From positions 11,999,501 through 12,063,500 of the forward strand of contig JBAMJR010000031.1 of assembly GCA_038501785.1 (NCBI GenBank): DNA of 64,000 nt, read 5' to 3'. Positions 13,801 through 25,770 of the stretch are shown piece after piece. Within the stretch, counting starts at the first letter, position 1, and each line of letters starts with the position of its first letter. Under the pieces are notes generated by a model. That model saw only the letters and a program-made list of their open reading frames with translations. It did not search any database and was not told where the DNA came from. Origin of the DNA: Myoxocephalus aenaeus (lineage: Eukaryota > Chordata > Actinopteri > Perciformes > Cottidae). A program made the translations under genes and the position numbers.

Positions 13801-14507
13801 TCTTTTCTTTCCCTCATAGTCGTCTGTCTTCCCAAACAATATTACAAAAGCAATTCCACACCAGTCAATAGCCTCCAGGATTGGCTCTCATCCGCCTTGT
13901 CCCATAGGGGCTGCCATATCATCAATACAGATTTACACTGTAGCATGGTAGCTAATATACCCAAATGCCAATACGCCGGCTCTCTCTCGCCGGTAAAAAT
14001 ACATGGAGCAATCTGGGCCAATTTTATGAACAGTACTAAAAGATTGGCTTTGGAAAGAAAACCAAGCGAGAGGGACAGTAGCGGGGCAACAGAGAGAAAT
14101 TAACCCAATAAAATTGCAGGCAGGCCCAAACAGAGGGCAGAACACACAGACTGATCTGGAGGACCTGTTGGTCAGTCTGGTCATCCACAATACAAAGGGG
14201 ACACCGCCATGTTGGAGAAGTCTCAACAAACTTCAAGTAACGATAGTAGCTTCATACTTTGTGTGTTTGGTTTCGGTTCATCCCTTTAGCCAAAATGATT
14301 TTTTTTCTAGATTTATATACGCAACTTACTATCTTGAGAGATTGACCTCCCTGTGACCTTCATGTCTTAATGGTCTGTTTTTACCCCATCTTTAAAATGC
14401 CATTTCCATCTCAGGTAATAGAAGATGATTGCGCCAGTAAACAGACAAAACTAAAAGACCGCTGTGGACGTTTCCAGCTGTGATGATGGCCTCAAATTGT
14501 GATTTAA
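10850..14507. other. Non-coding stretch, no gene seen
   Basis: AT-rich sequence with scattered short frames. A pyrimidine-rich block lies at about 13500-13740 and an A-rich tract at about 13745-13770. The segment 11255-11350 ('caacatggcggctgctgac' and following) may be a dispersed repeat but cannot be delimited. Confidence 0.55.

Positions 14508-14508
<1 letters not shown>

Positions 14509-14572
<64 letters not shown>
14509..14572. repeat. (CA)n microsatellite
   Basis: About 32 uninterrupted units. Confidence 0.98.
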
Positions 14573-14575
<3 letters not shown>

Positions 14576-14906
14576 TGAGACAGGAAATTATTGAGGTTGC
14601 AGACGCTGGGAGCAGATGCTCGTAACATGTGCTGGGGTGTGTGTGTTTGTCGTAGTGAGAGTTTGTGTTGTGGGAGGGATGGGGGCCGCTTAATGAGGCT
14701 TTGTAAACCTGGGGAGCCAGGAAGGGATAGTAGGAAGTCTCTCGCCGTAATATCACAGTCGACCATATTCAGAGCTCCCGCTCTCAACCACGCACACACA
14801 CAGAGCCTTTCTTCCTTTCCGCTGAGATGCGCCGCTAACAACAGCAGGATCACAGTCGGAAAACGTAACTGAGATCTGAAGCAGGAAGGGAGGACAGATG
14901 GAGGGG

Positions 14907-14910
<4 letters not shown>

Positions 14911-14957
<47 letters not shown>
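14911..14957. repeat. (CA)n microsatellite
   Basis: About 23 units. Confidence 0.97.
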
Positions 14958-14958
<1 letters not shown>

Positions 14959-15040
14959 AGCAGTCATTGATGGACACTGCGGCTACACATTACACCATAC
15001 ATGCCCTCACAGATGCCCTCAATACCCCCAAAAACGAATC

Positions 15041-15050
<10 letters not shown>

Positions 15051-15089
<39 letters not shown>
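15051..15089. repeat. (CA)n microsatellite
   Basis: About 19 units directly after a short CT run. A GT tract follows at 15133-15170, so the two can pair as an imperfect inverted repeat. Confidence 0.96.
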
Positions 15090-15091
<2 letters not shown>

Positions 15092-15209
15092 CCCACTTTT
15101 GACTAGCTCTTTAGCTCATAGCATCGCCATTATTGTGTGTGTGTGTGTGTGTATGTGTGTGAGTGTGAGTGTTTACAACCTGCATACAGCTGCCATTGTG
15201 CAGTGACGA

Positions 15210-16177
15210 GATACATCCATATGTGAGCTCATTCCAGCTGTCTCATAGTGCGAGGCGACGTGTGTGATGTGTCATGCTAAAGAGTTGGTGCAGCACATGA
15301 AGTAAACTAGACCCTAAAGGAAAATATGTAATGCCCCTCGTGTCTATTTATTTTACTCTCAGAGTCAGCACGAAGAAACACAGGGTGCTTCTTTCACCCA
15401 AGTCTCTTGACTATATGAACCTGCTTGATGATACTTACTCCAACATTGAATACAGCATATTATCATCTATCATGGAGGTCATTTTGTCACAGAAAGAAAA
15501 GTATAATTCGGCTTGATTAAAAAAAAAAATATATATATATATCAAAACCAGTTGACACAACCCAGAATAACACATTTGTAATCAGGTTGAAAGTAAATGC
15601 CCTTTTCTTGTGATGTGATGAATACTTCTTTTGCAGCATATTAACTTTTCTTTTTTACAATAGATGGACTAACTCAGAAAATATCTCCTTCTTCGATGGG
15701 TCATGAATCAGACATATTTGTAGGTGTTTGATGGGGTCGGATAAACATTTTGCTGCACGAGATCATCTGGATTTGTGTGTCTGGTCACAAATCTGACAAT
15801 CACGAGGCCTGTCAAAATATGTTGTCTTTATGCAGACATCAGCCAACACCAGACTGGTTGAATCCATCTTGGTACCGATAGGTTCTTTGCTTCAACATCT
15901 ACTTTCTTTCATTTCATTTGTCTTTCCTTCTTACCTCTCACCATCTCACGCTTGCCATCATGTTCGACTGGGTTTCCAAGCCAGGCGTAGCTGAGCCTTC
16001 ATGGCAATCCAGCTCACGCGTGTGTATGTGTGATAACTATCTACAATAATGTGCACACGCGATAATTGCATGTTCCCAGTGTGTGATGCATGTGTGCGTC
16101 AGTGAATGAGAATCAAAGAGAGAGGATGAGTTTTTTTTTAGATTGGGTATGTTCGATCGTCTGGCAAAGCCACAGTA

Positions 16178-16179
<2 letters not shown>
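15210..16179. other. Non-coding stretch, no gene seen
   Basis: AT-rich, with an A/TA tract at 15519-15542. No protein-like open frame. Confidence 0.6.
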
Positions 16180-16238
<59 letters not shown>

Positions 16239-16246
16239 CACACACA
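16180..16246. repeat. (TG)n-(CG)n-(CA)n compound repeat
   Basis: About 26 TG units run into CGCGCG and then CACACA. The alternating purine-pyrimidine tract is of the kind that favours left-handed DNA, and its ends are self-complementary. Confidence 0.95.
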
Positions 16247-16589
16247 TTTGTCAGATCCAGGCTGGCTGGTCTTTAGGGTCCTAGCAATGCTGGTACCAAC
16301 TCCGCTTCACACACTTTCTCATAATTCCCCACTCTCTGTCTCTCCAAATGCACTGCCACCTTCATCACCAGCTAAAACAAATAGCCTCACACTCCCCCGA
16401 CAGGTAAAACACACACACATACACCGCTGTAAATCAGTCTTGTGAGGACCAACCAGCAAGTGACATTAAATTAACTTACCCTTCAACCCAAAGTACTTTA
16501 ATTACTTCACCCCAGCTTTACTCGCACCCTAATTCTAACCCATATACCTCACAATTACTCAGGTGTGTGAGAGCAAAGACCAATGAAAT

Positions 16590-16613
16590 CTCTCTCTCTC
16601 TCTCTCTCTCTCT
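16590..16613. repeat. (TC)n microsatellite
   Basis: About 12 CT units. Confidence 0.95.
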
Positions 16614-17777
16614 GTGAGTCTGACCGGTGGGAATCATTTCTGTGTGGAATTTTTCCTCGTTTGCTGCCGGCGGAGCGGGCTGTTTGATTGGTGGCTGCAA
16701 TGATAGATGCCTGGCCAGTTTTCTGATTACTACAATCTTCGATCTCCAGAGCCCAACATAATCAGAATAAATGTCCCCTACTGTAGCAGGAATAAAGGTG
16801 TGTGAAAGGGAGAAGGAGGGATAGGTGAAGAAATAGGTCAGAGTGTGAACTGAGACAGGGTGGTGAGAGTGTTTGAACAAGAGTGAGTGACAGATGGTGT
16901 GTTATCAGGATAAATTGATTGTGGTTTGTTTTTCAGGGTGCCACCCCCCCACACACTCTCTTTTGTTTTGTTGCTTTACACAGCCAGGTGTTGTTGTTCT
17001 TTTTTTGTCCCTAGCGTGTGAAATGTAAGATTGAGTGATCAAATGTCAAGTGATCTAGTTTTCAATCATTTATCATCACTATACAACCCGGGGGCGGTAA
17101 TTGTAGTTCATCGTCACTACGAACCTATTTTACATGAAACTGCAGAGACAGTGATGTCAGTTGTGTTAGCTCAACAAGCTGAAGCCGTACGCAGGCATTT
17201 TAGGACTTGCACTCTCTTTACTAGTTACTCTTTCTGGTGCTAAAACATCCAAAGAAAGACAGCTTATTATAAAGTGCTACCAAAGCTTGAAACTATAACG
17301 ATTAATTTGTCCTTTTTTTCACATAGAAAACACATAAAATAGCAATTTCAACAACAAAAAAAGTGACCATACATTCAAGGTCGGATGCACAGTATGTCAC
17401 ATGGTAAACTTTACCCCTCAACTAACTGTAGGAGAGTAGTCCTTTCCTGCATTTACACATATTTCATTTTAATTGGAGGAGGAGAGAGCTAATCCCTGAT
17501 GTGGAAACAACCTGGTCTTTTTTTAATGATGTTTGACACAAATCATAAATACACACGCCCTTTTTAGGAGATACAGAGTACAGGGAAGTAAAAATCTCCT
17601 CTGATCTAGCAGATACTATTCATGAGCGAAATCTAGCTTGGGCTAAGGCAAGAACAACAGGTTCTGCCACTGACTGGCTTGTGTTTAGGGAACTAAGAAA
17701 CAAATGTTCCTCTTTTATCAAGAATCTGAATATTATTTGTCTGTTACTACTGAAAATGTAAATGATCCGAGGAGATT

Positions 17778-18080
17778 TTGGAAAACTATAAAATCCCTCT
17801 CTGTGAGCAAGAACTCACAAATGTTACCTGTTTTTTTGTTTTTATTATGAAGGACTCTATCGCTGTTCATGACAAAATGGAGGTACTGAATTGGTTTAAC
17901 ACACACTTCATATCTTCTGTCTCTCTGTTTGACTCAAGGTCTGTGAAACCTTGTAATGGTGTTCCAGTTTATACTGGTCAGCCTTTTAATTTTACCCCAT
18001 TTCCTGTGCAGGAAGTTCATAAAGCCCTAAAAAGCCTAGATCATAGGAAACCTTGCAGAGCCACTTGCATATATTTTTAA
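17778..18080 (+). pseudogene. LINE ORF2 linker region, broken
   Basis: Lies between the missing endonuclease and the reverse transcriptase. Just upstream, at 17600-17700, another frame reads ERNLAWAKARTTGSATDWLV, which I recognise from the linker of fish LINE ORF2 proteins, so at least one frameshift separates it from the sequence here. The frame in this interval is mostly not the ancestral one: stops and shifts occur repeatedly between 17750 and 18080. Non-functional relic. Confidence 0.6.
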
Positions 18081-18113
18081 TCTGATAATGAAAAATAACG
18101 AAATACCAATGAA

Positions 18114-18626
18114 ATGGAAATCTGCCTTTGTTCTCCCACTGTAGGTGGTGACCCAGCTATTTTAAATAACTATAGACCAATATTTAACTTATCTGTACTT
18201 AAACACAGCACTATTAAAGCTGCACTGAAAGTGGTAAATGACATTTGTGTTGCTCTTGACAAGAAGCATCATTGTGCGTCACTGTTTATTGATCTGTCCA
18301 AAGCATTTGACACAGTTGACCATGATGTTTTAAGGCTGAGGCTCCTCAACTCAGGGCTCTCTGAACAAGCGGTCGCTTGGTTCACGAGCTACCTTGAGAA
18401 TAAGTCTCAGTGCATCAGATATGAGGGTCTATCCTCTGATATTGCTCCCGTCTGTAAAGGTGTGCCACAAGGATCTGTATTAGGTCCACTTTTATTTACT
18501 ATTTATATAAATAATCTGGGCCAAAATGTGGTGGACGCTAACTGTCACTTCTATGCTGATGACACTGTGACATATTGCTGTGCATCAACTCTTGTGCAGG
18601 CAATTGATCTCCTACAGTACAGATAA
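18114..18626 (+). pseudogene. LINE reverse transcriptase core, catalytic motifs kept but truncated
   Basis: A 170-codon frame holds three reverse-transcriptase landmarks. Motif A is FIDLSKAFDTVDH (catalytic Asp at 18291-18293), motif B is GVPQGSVLGPLLF (about 18460-18498), and motif C is YADD at 18552-18563. All three look catalytically intact. The protein is still broken: early in the frame NNYRPIFNLSVL runs straight into KHSTIKAALKVV, so the block usually between them is deleted. The frame also stops shortly after motif C, where the thumb region should follow. In life this domain copies the element's RNA at a nicked target. This copy cannot do so. Confidence 0.9.
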
Positions 18627-18670
18627 GACAAAACGTATGTTCTTCGGAGTAGGCCACAGTTAAATAGTGG

Positions 18671-18958
18671 TTGTTGACTCTTATAAATATTCTGATTGAT
18701 GACTCCCTCACTTTTCAGCCACATGTACAGTACATGGTGAAAAAGTTGAGGTTAAAACTGGGTTTTTATTTTCGAAATAAGCTGTGCTTTTCAAATAATG
18801 TAAAAAAGCGATTAGTTGCTGCTACTTTTTTACCTATGTTGGACTATGGTGATCTTCTTTATATGCATGCCTCTGCTAACTGTCTTTGTAGGGTGGACGT
18901 AGCTTACCATGCTTCACTGCGGTTCATTACAAATTGTAAAGCTCTGACTCACCACTGA
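18671..18958 (+). pseudogene. LINE ORF2 C-terminal part, fragment 1
   Basis: The frame reads ILIDDSLTFQPHVQYMVKKL and later YHASLRFITNCKALTHH, typical of the region after the reverse-transcriptase core in fish LINEs. The part that should connect it to motif C is largely missing between 18626 and 18671. It ends at a stop at 18956. Confidence 0.8.
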
Positions 18959-18986
18959 GTTATACTCTCGGTTAGGATGGCCTGCT

Positions 18987-19262
18987 TTGGCCACCCGTAG
19001 GCTCTGTCATTGGTACACCCTTATTTATAAGGCAATCCTTGGTCTGCTCCCAAACTACCTGTGTGTTTCTATCACGCAGCGAAGTGTCAAATACTCTTTG
19101 CATTCTCAGGACTTTTTTATGCTCACTGTCCCAAATGCCAGAACGGAAATAGGGAAAAGGGCTTTTGTGTACTCTGCCCCCTCATCTTGGAATATGTTGC
19201 AGAATGTTTTAAAGCTCAGAGAACTGATACCACTGACTGCTTTTGAATCTAGAATGAAATAA
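18987..19262 (+). pseudogene. LINE ORF2 C-terminal end, fragment 2
   Basis: Continues the same protein after a stop or frame change: ATRRLCHWYTLIYKAILGLL, then NARTEIGKRAFVYSAPSSWN, and an end at ESRMK. The order and spacing fit the natural C-terminus of this LINE type, so the stop at 19260 is probably the original one. Confidence 0.8.
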
Positions 19263-19442
19263 ATAGAGGCAGGTTCCCAAAAATCCTTAAATTTACTCTG
19301 TTACGTCACTGTCTCTTAGCTTTTAGTTTCTTTTAACTTCTTTTTCTGTGTTTTCTGTGTTTGTTATGCTGCTGCCTGTCTTGGCCAGGTCTCCCTCGAA
19401 AAAGAGATGTTTAATCTCAATGGGACTCTCCTGGTTAAATAA

Positions 19443-19448
<6 letters not shown>

Positions 19449-19499
<51 letters not shown>
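19449..19499. repeat. (TA)n tract at the LINE 3' end
   Basis: About 25 TA units directly follow the LINE tail, consistent with expansion of a simple-repeat tail. Confidence 0.95.
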
Positions 19500-19503
<4 letters not shown>

Positions 19504-19580
19504 TGACATAATGTGTTATTGATACAGTCATTAGTAATAAAGGAATACAAACTCAAACTAAATACTTTCATGGTGTAAGC

Positions 19581-20535
19581 CAGACCTGGGCATTTTACGG
19601 CATCTTACGGCTCTCCCAGTCTGGAGGTCAATCAAAAATGAAAAATAAATAAATAAGGTGCACGCCATGAATGCAATACAAACGGCACTGCTTTTACTTT
19701 GAAGGCGATTTATTTATGTGTGCGCGCACGCAGCCTCACGACGGGCAGTGTTGCCGACTTGGAGACTGAAGTGAAAGCGTATTGTTATGCAGTTTCTGTT
19801 CTCAGCGAGCAGCGGGTGCTGCCGCGAGACCCCCGCCTCCCGAGGAGCCTCGCGCTGCAGTCTCCGCCTCCAGATTGAAAATTAATCACGCAAAGCCGCC
19901 GCGGATCTGACCTGCGGTCTGATCAGTGGATCAGACCACACATTTGGCAGAGCACTTTAAGTCAGTATCACTTCTGGATTTGTATTCTTCTCTCAAAGAG
20001 GAGAACTTTCCTCACATGAGGAGGCCTGCTCAGAAGATGTTGGTTCTCTTTGGATCTACCTACATGAGAACAAACATTCTAGTGATGAAGTTCAACAGAT
20101 CAGATCCTCTCTCACTGATACCTGTCAGCTGTCCTTCACATCTCCACCTCATTCCACCAGACTTCATGCTCTTGTTCAAGCCAACACAGACTGGACTTTT
20201 CTCACCGAGTAAGAACATCTGAACTGGAAAACATCAAAAGCACTTATTGCTTTTGTTTAAAGTTAATAAATTGCTGGTCTTTAACATACATATTTAAGGT
20301 AAGGTTTAAAAAAATCTTAAAAAATGTAATTACATTTTTTTACTTATTTTCATAGCCTTATTGTAACATGTATTCTTACCAGTAGCAGCTCAAAAACATA
20401 TAATTTACAGTTTTTTAATAAAGTAATAACATTAATATTGAGTTAATTGAATTAAGTTCAGACTATTGGTTCGGCCCTCCACAACGGTCAAAATTTCTCA
20501 TGTGGCCCCTTGAGAAAATTAATTGGCCACCCCTG
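19581..20535 (+). mobile_element. hAT (Charlie-like) element, internally deleted, 8-bp target duplication
   Basis: The ends are CAGACCTGGGCATT and, on the other strand, CAGGGGTGGCCAATT, an imperfect terminal inverted repeat of hAT type. The flanks are identical: GTGTAAGC at 19573-19580 and GTGTAAGC at 20536-20543. The 955-bp body keeps a piece of a hAT dimerisation domain but no full transposase, so it can only have moved with enzyme supplied from elsewhere. Confidence 0.9.
19926..20222 (+). pseudogene. hAT transposase C-terminal dimerisation domain fragment
   Basis: The frame includes LDLYSSLKEENFPHMR and then KMLVLFGSTY at about 20034-20063, the hallmark of the hAT C-terminal (hATC) dimerisation region. 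After this the frame shifts: a second reading frame continues with TFSSDEVQQIRSSLTDTC and ends near LVQANTDWTFLTE, the expected remainder of the domain. The N-terminal zinc finger and the RNase H-like catalytic part are absent. Confidence 0.75.
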
Positions 20536-20543
20536 GTGTAAGC

Positions 20544-22354
20544 TGTATTCTTATATTCATGTGTTATGTAATGCCCTGAGATTCCCTTTGACAGTAATAT
20601 TTCCCTTTTTGAGCAACGATGCAATGGTGTCAAACATGAACACAAACACCTCGGACCCAACCTTTTTAGATTTAAATCAAGCCCTTAGCATGAAATCAAT
20701 ATTTCTAAAATCAATATGTATGAGCCTTAAATTGACTGTGGTGTCAACCTAAGCATGTTGAATTGGTCAAGATATTGGAGTGTCACCCTTAACACGTCGA
20801 CATCTATGATGTAAGTATGAATAATAAGCAGCAGGGGAGAGTGGTTGAAATTGTCACGGTTGCAGGTTTAAATCTCAGTCTAATTTTGATGCGGAACTAC
20901 AGATTCTCAGTTCAAATGTGGCTTGTAAAAAGCTCCTGGTGATTGCCAGCAAATACAGAACTAATAGGCCGCCACACCTGTCAAGTGGCAAAGCTGTGTC
21001 CGTTGTGCAGGTGTACACATTTGTGTGCATGTGTACAAATGGCATGCCTCTAAGTGCACCTGCAACCGTGTATGGGTTTAATTAAGCAACACTTTGAATC
21101 AATATTGAAATCATCTTTATTAATGTCTTTCTCACCGAGACCTTTGGAAGCGACGGAAGAGAGGGAGGGGGGTTGTGAGGAATAGAGTATCGTGGAGTAG
21201 GAAAACCATAATGTAATATTGATCCATTCATTGATTACTTTAGAGAAATTCTCTATTCCCCGCCTTTTAACAACCCAGCCAACCTCTCAGGAAAGAAATA
21301 GTCTCTTTTCGTCTCGAACAGCAAATAAACAGCAACCTTTTTTTTTTTTTACATCCAACATAGCGTTGGTTACCAGCCGTTAACAATTGAACCGCTGTCT
21401 CTTGAAAAAATGTCACACAAGCTTCCATTTATAGCAAGCTTGGACATGCTTGCTCCGTACCACTTTGAGTGGATCGCCAACCTTCGCAGCAGGAGGGTTT
21501 CTCAGAGATGTCAGACGTTATGCAGAGACAGACAGATGAAACGTTCGCCAACTTAAACACACAAGCTTTCAAGCTATGTGTCACGCTCTCACTCCAAAAT
21601 CTCACACCAGATCGTGCCACAACTGCCTCCAGCTCGGTGCTCAAAGGGAATTGTGTCGGCCAGTCTCGCGCATCAGCTCGCAGTATTTAGAGGGAGGCGG
21701 AGAAAGGGAAGACACATGTGACCTGGAGGAGAATATAGACAACCAGTTACTAACAATCTCAGTGGACGCTTGGCTTCATTCACGTTACTATTTATTTCTG
21801 CTAAGCGCCATAGTTAAGCCCCCGTGCAATCAGTGTTGTGCTCCATTTACACAAAGAAGTGTCTCTAGGTCTGTCTTTCACGGTTCTTGATGTGGCGATG
21901 ACACATTACCAGACTGTCAAAAAGTCCCAGCGACTCGTGGTCCTTTGATCTCAGCAGTTACCCGTGAAAAATCAAGAATTGGACAAAGCCACAGCGAACT
22001 TCGTCAGCCTCCCAGCTAGTTAGCTTCTGGCGTGGCTGTTGGAAGTGAAGTGATATTACAAACTTGTCTTCGCACCGACATTGCAAGTGCTGGGCTGTTT
22101 CGAGGTCAACCATGAAAACGCATTTACAGGTTTTTTTATTCAGTTGGTGTATTGCAAAACACGACTTTCACAACCTGTAAAAGTAATAAAGTGTATGTAA
22201 CATGTATGTACTGCAGTGATGGCAGCGAGGGAAAAAAGGGAAGGGGAGAGAGTGGCGCGTCAGTGTGTGTTGGTCCTTGCCGTTTGTGTCACGGCATGCG
22301 CACAATTAGGAGCGTGAAAGAGAGAAGAGGGTGTTTATGAGGACGTGTCAGGGT

Positions 22355-22387
<33 letters not shown>

Positions 22388-23879
22388 CAGAAGAGAGTGT
22401 GCGCGCAAGAGAGGGGTGGAATGTGCACGTGTGACAGTGACTGTAATTGCTCTTCACCTCTACTTCCAAAGCTTTTAGCCTGGTCAGCACTCAGCCAATC
22501 AGAATGCCCGCACAAAAGAGCCAGTCAGGGAGCAGAGGAGCGAGCCGAGGCAGGACTGTCTCACAACTAACTGGATTACCTTCACAGCTTCTCTCTGTCG
22601 TACGGTGCTGAATGATGCGATACACAACCCAAATTAGCTAAATGAAGTGAAAATGGTCACTTGCTATGATTCTGTTCCACTGTCTCTCTCCCGGCGTCCC
22701 GAACACTGATAGAAATTCTGTGTGGATTTTCTCTTTCCCCTCTGTTTTTTTTTTTAAAGTATTCCTCTCACCACTCACTCTCCTCCTCCTCTTCCTCCTT
22801 TCACAGCACTCATTTCATTTGCATTGATAAGTATGTTTCTCAATTTGGGGAATAAAGAATAAGTGTCTGAAACTGCCTCCTGCTATCTCGACGCAGCTGT
22901 GAATAAGCCAGCTACAAAGCTGGAATAAATGTGTTTGCAATTACAGAGGAGAAAGAGAGAAAAAGGAAGACGGAAAGCTTCAGCTGTCAGCGAGATATGT
23001 ATGTGGCTCGTTTCTTTCTCGCTCGCACAAATTCAAAAAACGCTTCACTCTGTATCACTGTCAGGAAATAAACAAAATTGCCAAAGCCGACATTACAATA
23101 CTCTGTGATAAAGAATACAGCTCAAAATTAAGAAATTTCTCCAGTGACCTTTCAGTCACTGAAGAAATACTGGTCACACTTTATTTTACGTTACACTACT
23201 AAGATAAAATAAGACGTACTTTGTATAGAATTAGACTAAAATGTATTTAAGTTAACAGTATACGAACACTGTTACAACATTCGACACCACAGCTAAATTA
23301 TGCTTTGATAACCGTATATAATGTTGTATTAGACTAAAAATATACTATGCTTTGATATAATTATACAAAATGTTTCTCTAATTAGAAACCAAACAGGATA
23401 ATATATTGTACAATAAGACACATTTTTAATTATGTAGTTCAATTAGAAATCAAATACAAGGCCTTATTGAATCCAAAATATGCTTGTTCGATAATTATTT
23501 TCCATCCCCAGATTCAAGGCTGCAAACATGGGGTTGCCATTGCTTAATATATATCAACAAGCTAACGAAACAACACATAAGCTGTGCTCAACCTCTAGAT
23601 GCAGTGAGGCAGAAGAGAAGTACGTCATGAATGTAAAAAGCCTAAATTTAATAATGATCAAACAGACCTTTTTTCAGGGAATACGTTTTTACCTCCACGG
23701 TAGGAATAATACAAAATGTATTAAAAATGCATTCCCGATGGTTGGTATCCATTTAGCGGCTTCAGTTACAGGGTCCTACTATTGTGCATGCCGGCTCACT
23801 GTCACACTACTGTGGGCTATAGGGACGGTTGGGTTAGTAAATCATATTAGTGCGAGTGGCAGCCCGATAACGATGGCGA
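20544..23879. other. Non-coding stretch, no gene seen
   Basis: Holds a GT tract at 22358-22385, a T-rich tract near 22745, a pyrimidine-rich block at 22770-22800, and a possible interspersed repeat at about 23165-23480 beginning 'ggtcacactttattttacgt'. The block 22800-22950 looks evenly composed and contains the octamer ATTTGCAT at 22817-22824. No protein-like exon. Confidence 0.55.
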
Positions 23880-24130
23880 TGTCAGCGCGTCTGTCCGTCT
23901 ATCATTCTGGTCCAGATGGAAATATCGCGGCAACTATTGAATGGATGGCCATGACCGTTTTGCACAGACATTCGTGTTCCCCAGAGGATGAATCCTATGA
24001 TTTTGGTGATATCGTCACTTGGTCTAGGGTGACAATGATGATTTTAACTGAGATATATCTATTGCATGGATCGCCATGAATTCTGGTCAGAAGCAGCTGC
24101 ATTAGCAGTGGATGAAGTCACTGCCGTAGC
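23880..24130 (+). repeat. Interspersed repeat, copy 1 of a family also at 51440-51660
   Basis: Shares 'ttgaatggatggccatgac', 'agacattcgtgttccccaga' and 'gatgaatcctatgattttgg' (allowing mismatches) with the reverse complement of the later segment. I recognise the style ('...gaatggattgccatgaaatt') as a common teleost repeat, but its class is not clear to me. The long open frame 23528-24079 crosses it and is not a gene. Confidence 0.65.
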
Positions 24131-25770
24131 TCTTTTTCCTGCTGTAGAGAAACCCGAAAAAAAATTATGAAAATGTATTCCCCTAAACCTTAAGATCAGT
24201 TCCTGTGAATAACATTTTGCAACTCTAACTATAAATACAACACAAAGTATTGTTCCTAACCAACAACGACACTTACTCACAAACTGGACACCCTCGCACA
24301 CACTTTACAATTTTAAGATTAAAAAAAAACTGATGCACATTATTTCATGATCTGTTTCTAAATCCCTCCACAGCTGTGGGCGTTCACACAATAACTATGA
24401 CGTATACCTTTTTTCTTACTTTTTAGATATATCCTTTGATAAAGTTGCCTCTGTAAAAACTAATTTCCCCCTCGGTCTGACTGTTTACTCCTTAGTATTA
24501 TATCATTACCCATCTAACACCTCTCCTCCTCCATCCAACTCTCTCCTTTTCTCTGTGGATCTTCACCTCAGCTTTTTTTCCCTCTCTCTTTGTGTCTCTC
24601 GCCTCCTCTCTCTCGATACCTTATTTTTCTCCGTCTCTCTTTTTGCCACCTCCAACTCTCTACTGATTAACAAAGAGAGGAGAGAAGGGAAAAACAGTTG
24701 GTAGATTGGTGGGAAAGTTCAATTAAACTGCGGGCCTCTGGGCTTTTGTATTGGTGTGTACATGTGTGCGCACTCCTTTGTGTTTATGGCCGTGCATGCC
24801 TTTGTGTGTTTGTGTATGTGCACGTATTGAAACGTGTGTGGGTGTGTGAGCTTGCTTTGCATCTTCGCCGGTGTGTGTTTCAGTCTCAGCTCTCCAGGAT
24901 TAGTTTTTCCTCCTTAATCAAGTGAGAGAGAAGCCCACAGGTAATTACAGCTTTGCTCCAAAAACAACAACTGGGCTTCTGCTTTCCTGTTGGACTCCAT
25001 CACAGTTGAATAAAGACACAGCTAACTACGGTACGAAAGGATACGCAAAGCCACAAAGTTGTTTCTATCATCCCACAGCTTGAAATACAAAGAAGAGCTG
25101 TAAAAATTAGTCTGTTTTTAGTGCATCACGTGTATGGCGGTTGGGATGTATCCCATCAGTTTATCATATATAACCTGATGATGAACTGAATGAACATTTC
25201 TTAATTTTTGTTAATGCATTTGTCTGATTTTATATAGGTCTGTTTTCCTTATATTAGGCCGACTAATAAACCAAAGAACATACAAGATCTGAATAATGAT
25301 CAACAGCACAGGTGTCATTTGAATCATAATGACAATTGACATGGTCACTGTCAATCAAAGGTGCTCAAACCAAACCCCCATGGTCCTAATGAAGTCATTA
25401 AGTATTAAACGTAACATCTAATAGTTCTGAAAAATACTTAAGATCTCTCTTTTCTTACCAATTTTCAATGAGAAAATGACTTGTTTAAAACAGGATTTAT
25501 GTCTCCGCTTACCTAAACATAAATGTACCATTTAATTATGACTAATCGCCATTGTTTACAGTAACTGAAATCCTCATTCAGCTCATACAATGAACAAATA
25601 ATATATTAAAAGATATTTGGTCAGATTTCTGTATTTTCAGATCTTCTACAAATTTTAACAATCAAAATGATGGATGCTGAGACTGACAATACACTACTAA
25701 GAGGTTTGCAAAAGTTGGCAGAGGAAAGATAGCAAACCTAATTGTACATAGTAGTGTGTATTATGTGTAT
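24131..25770. other. Non-coding stretch, no gene seen
   Basis: A pyrimidine-rich block at 24520-24660 and imperfect GT-rich sequence at 24755-24850. AT-rich beyond that. Confidence 0.6.

Larger units (their letters stand above)
17470..19448 (+). mobile_element. 5'-truncated non-LTR retrotransposon (CR1/L2/Rex group)
   Basis: The segment carries the linker and reverse-transcriptase part of a fish LINE. Its 3' end has the typical 'gtctccctcgaaaaagagat' block, then 'atctcaatgggactctcctg' and a simple-repeat tail that passes into (TA)n. The endonuclease domain and the 5' half are missing. The exact clade cannot be fixed by eye; the 3' end and protein style fit the CR1/L2/Rex1 group. No target duplication is evident, as is usual for these elements. 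Confidence 0.9.

Noticed and set aside
14392..14967. 191-codon open frame on the minus strand
   Set aside because: It consists of Cys-Val runs from two CA microsatellites joined by unrelated sequence.
23528..24079. 183-codon open frame
   Set aside because: Its 3' third is an interspersed repeat and the rest has no domain or splice context.
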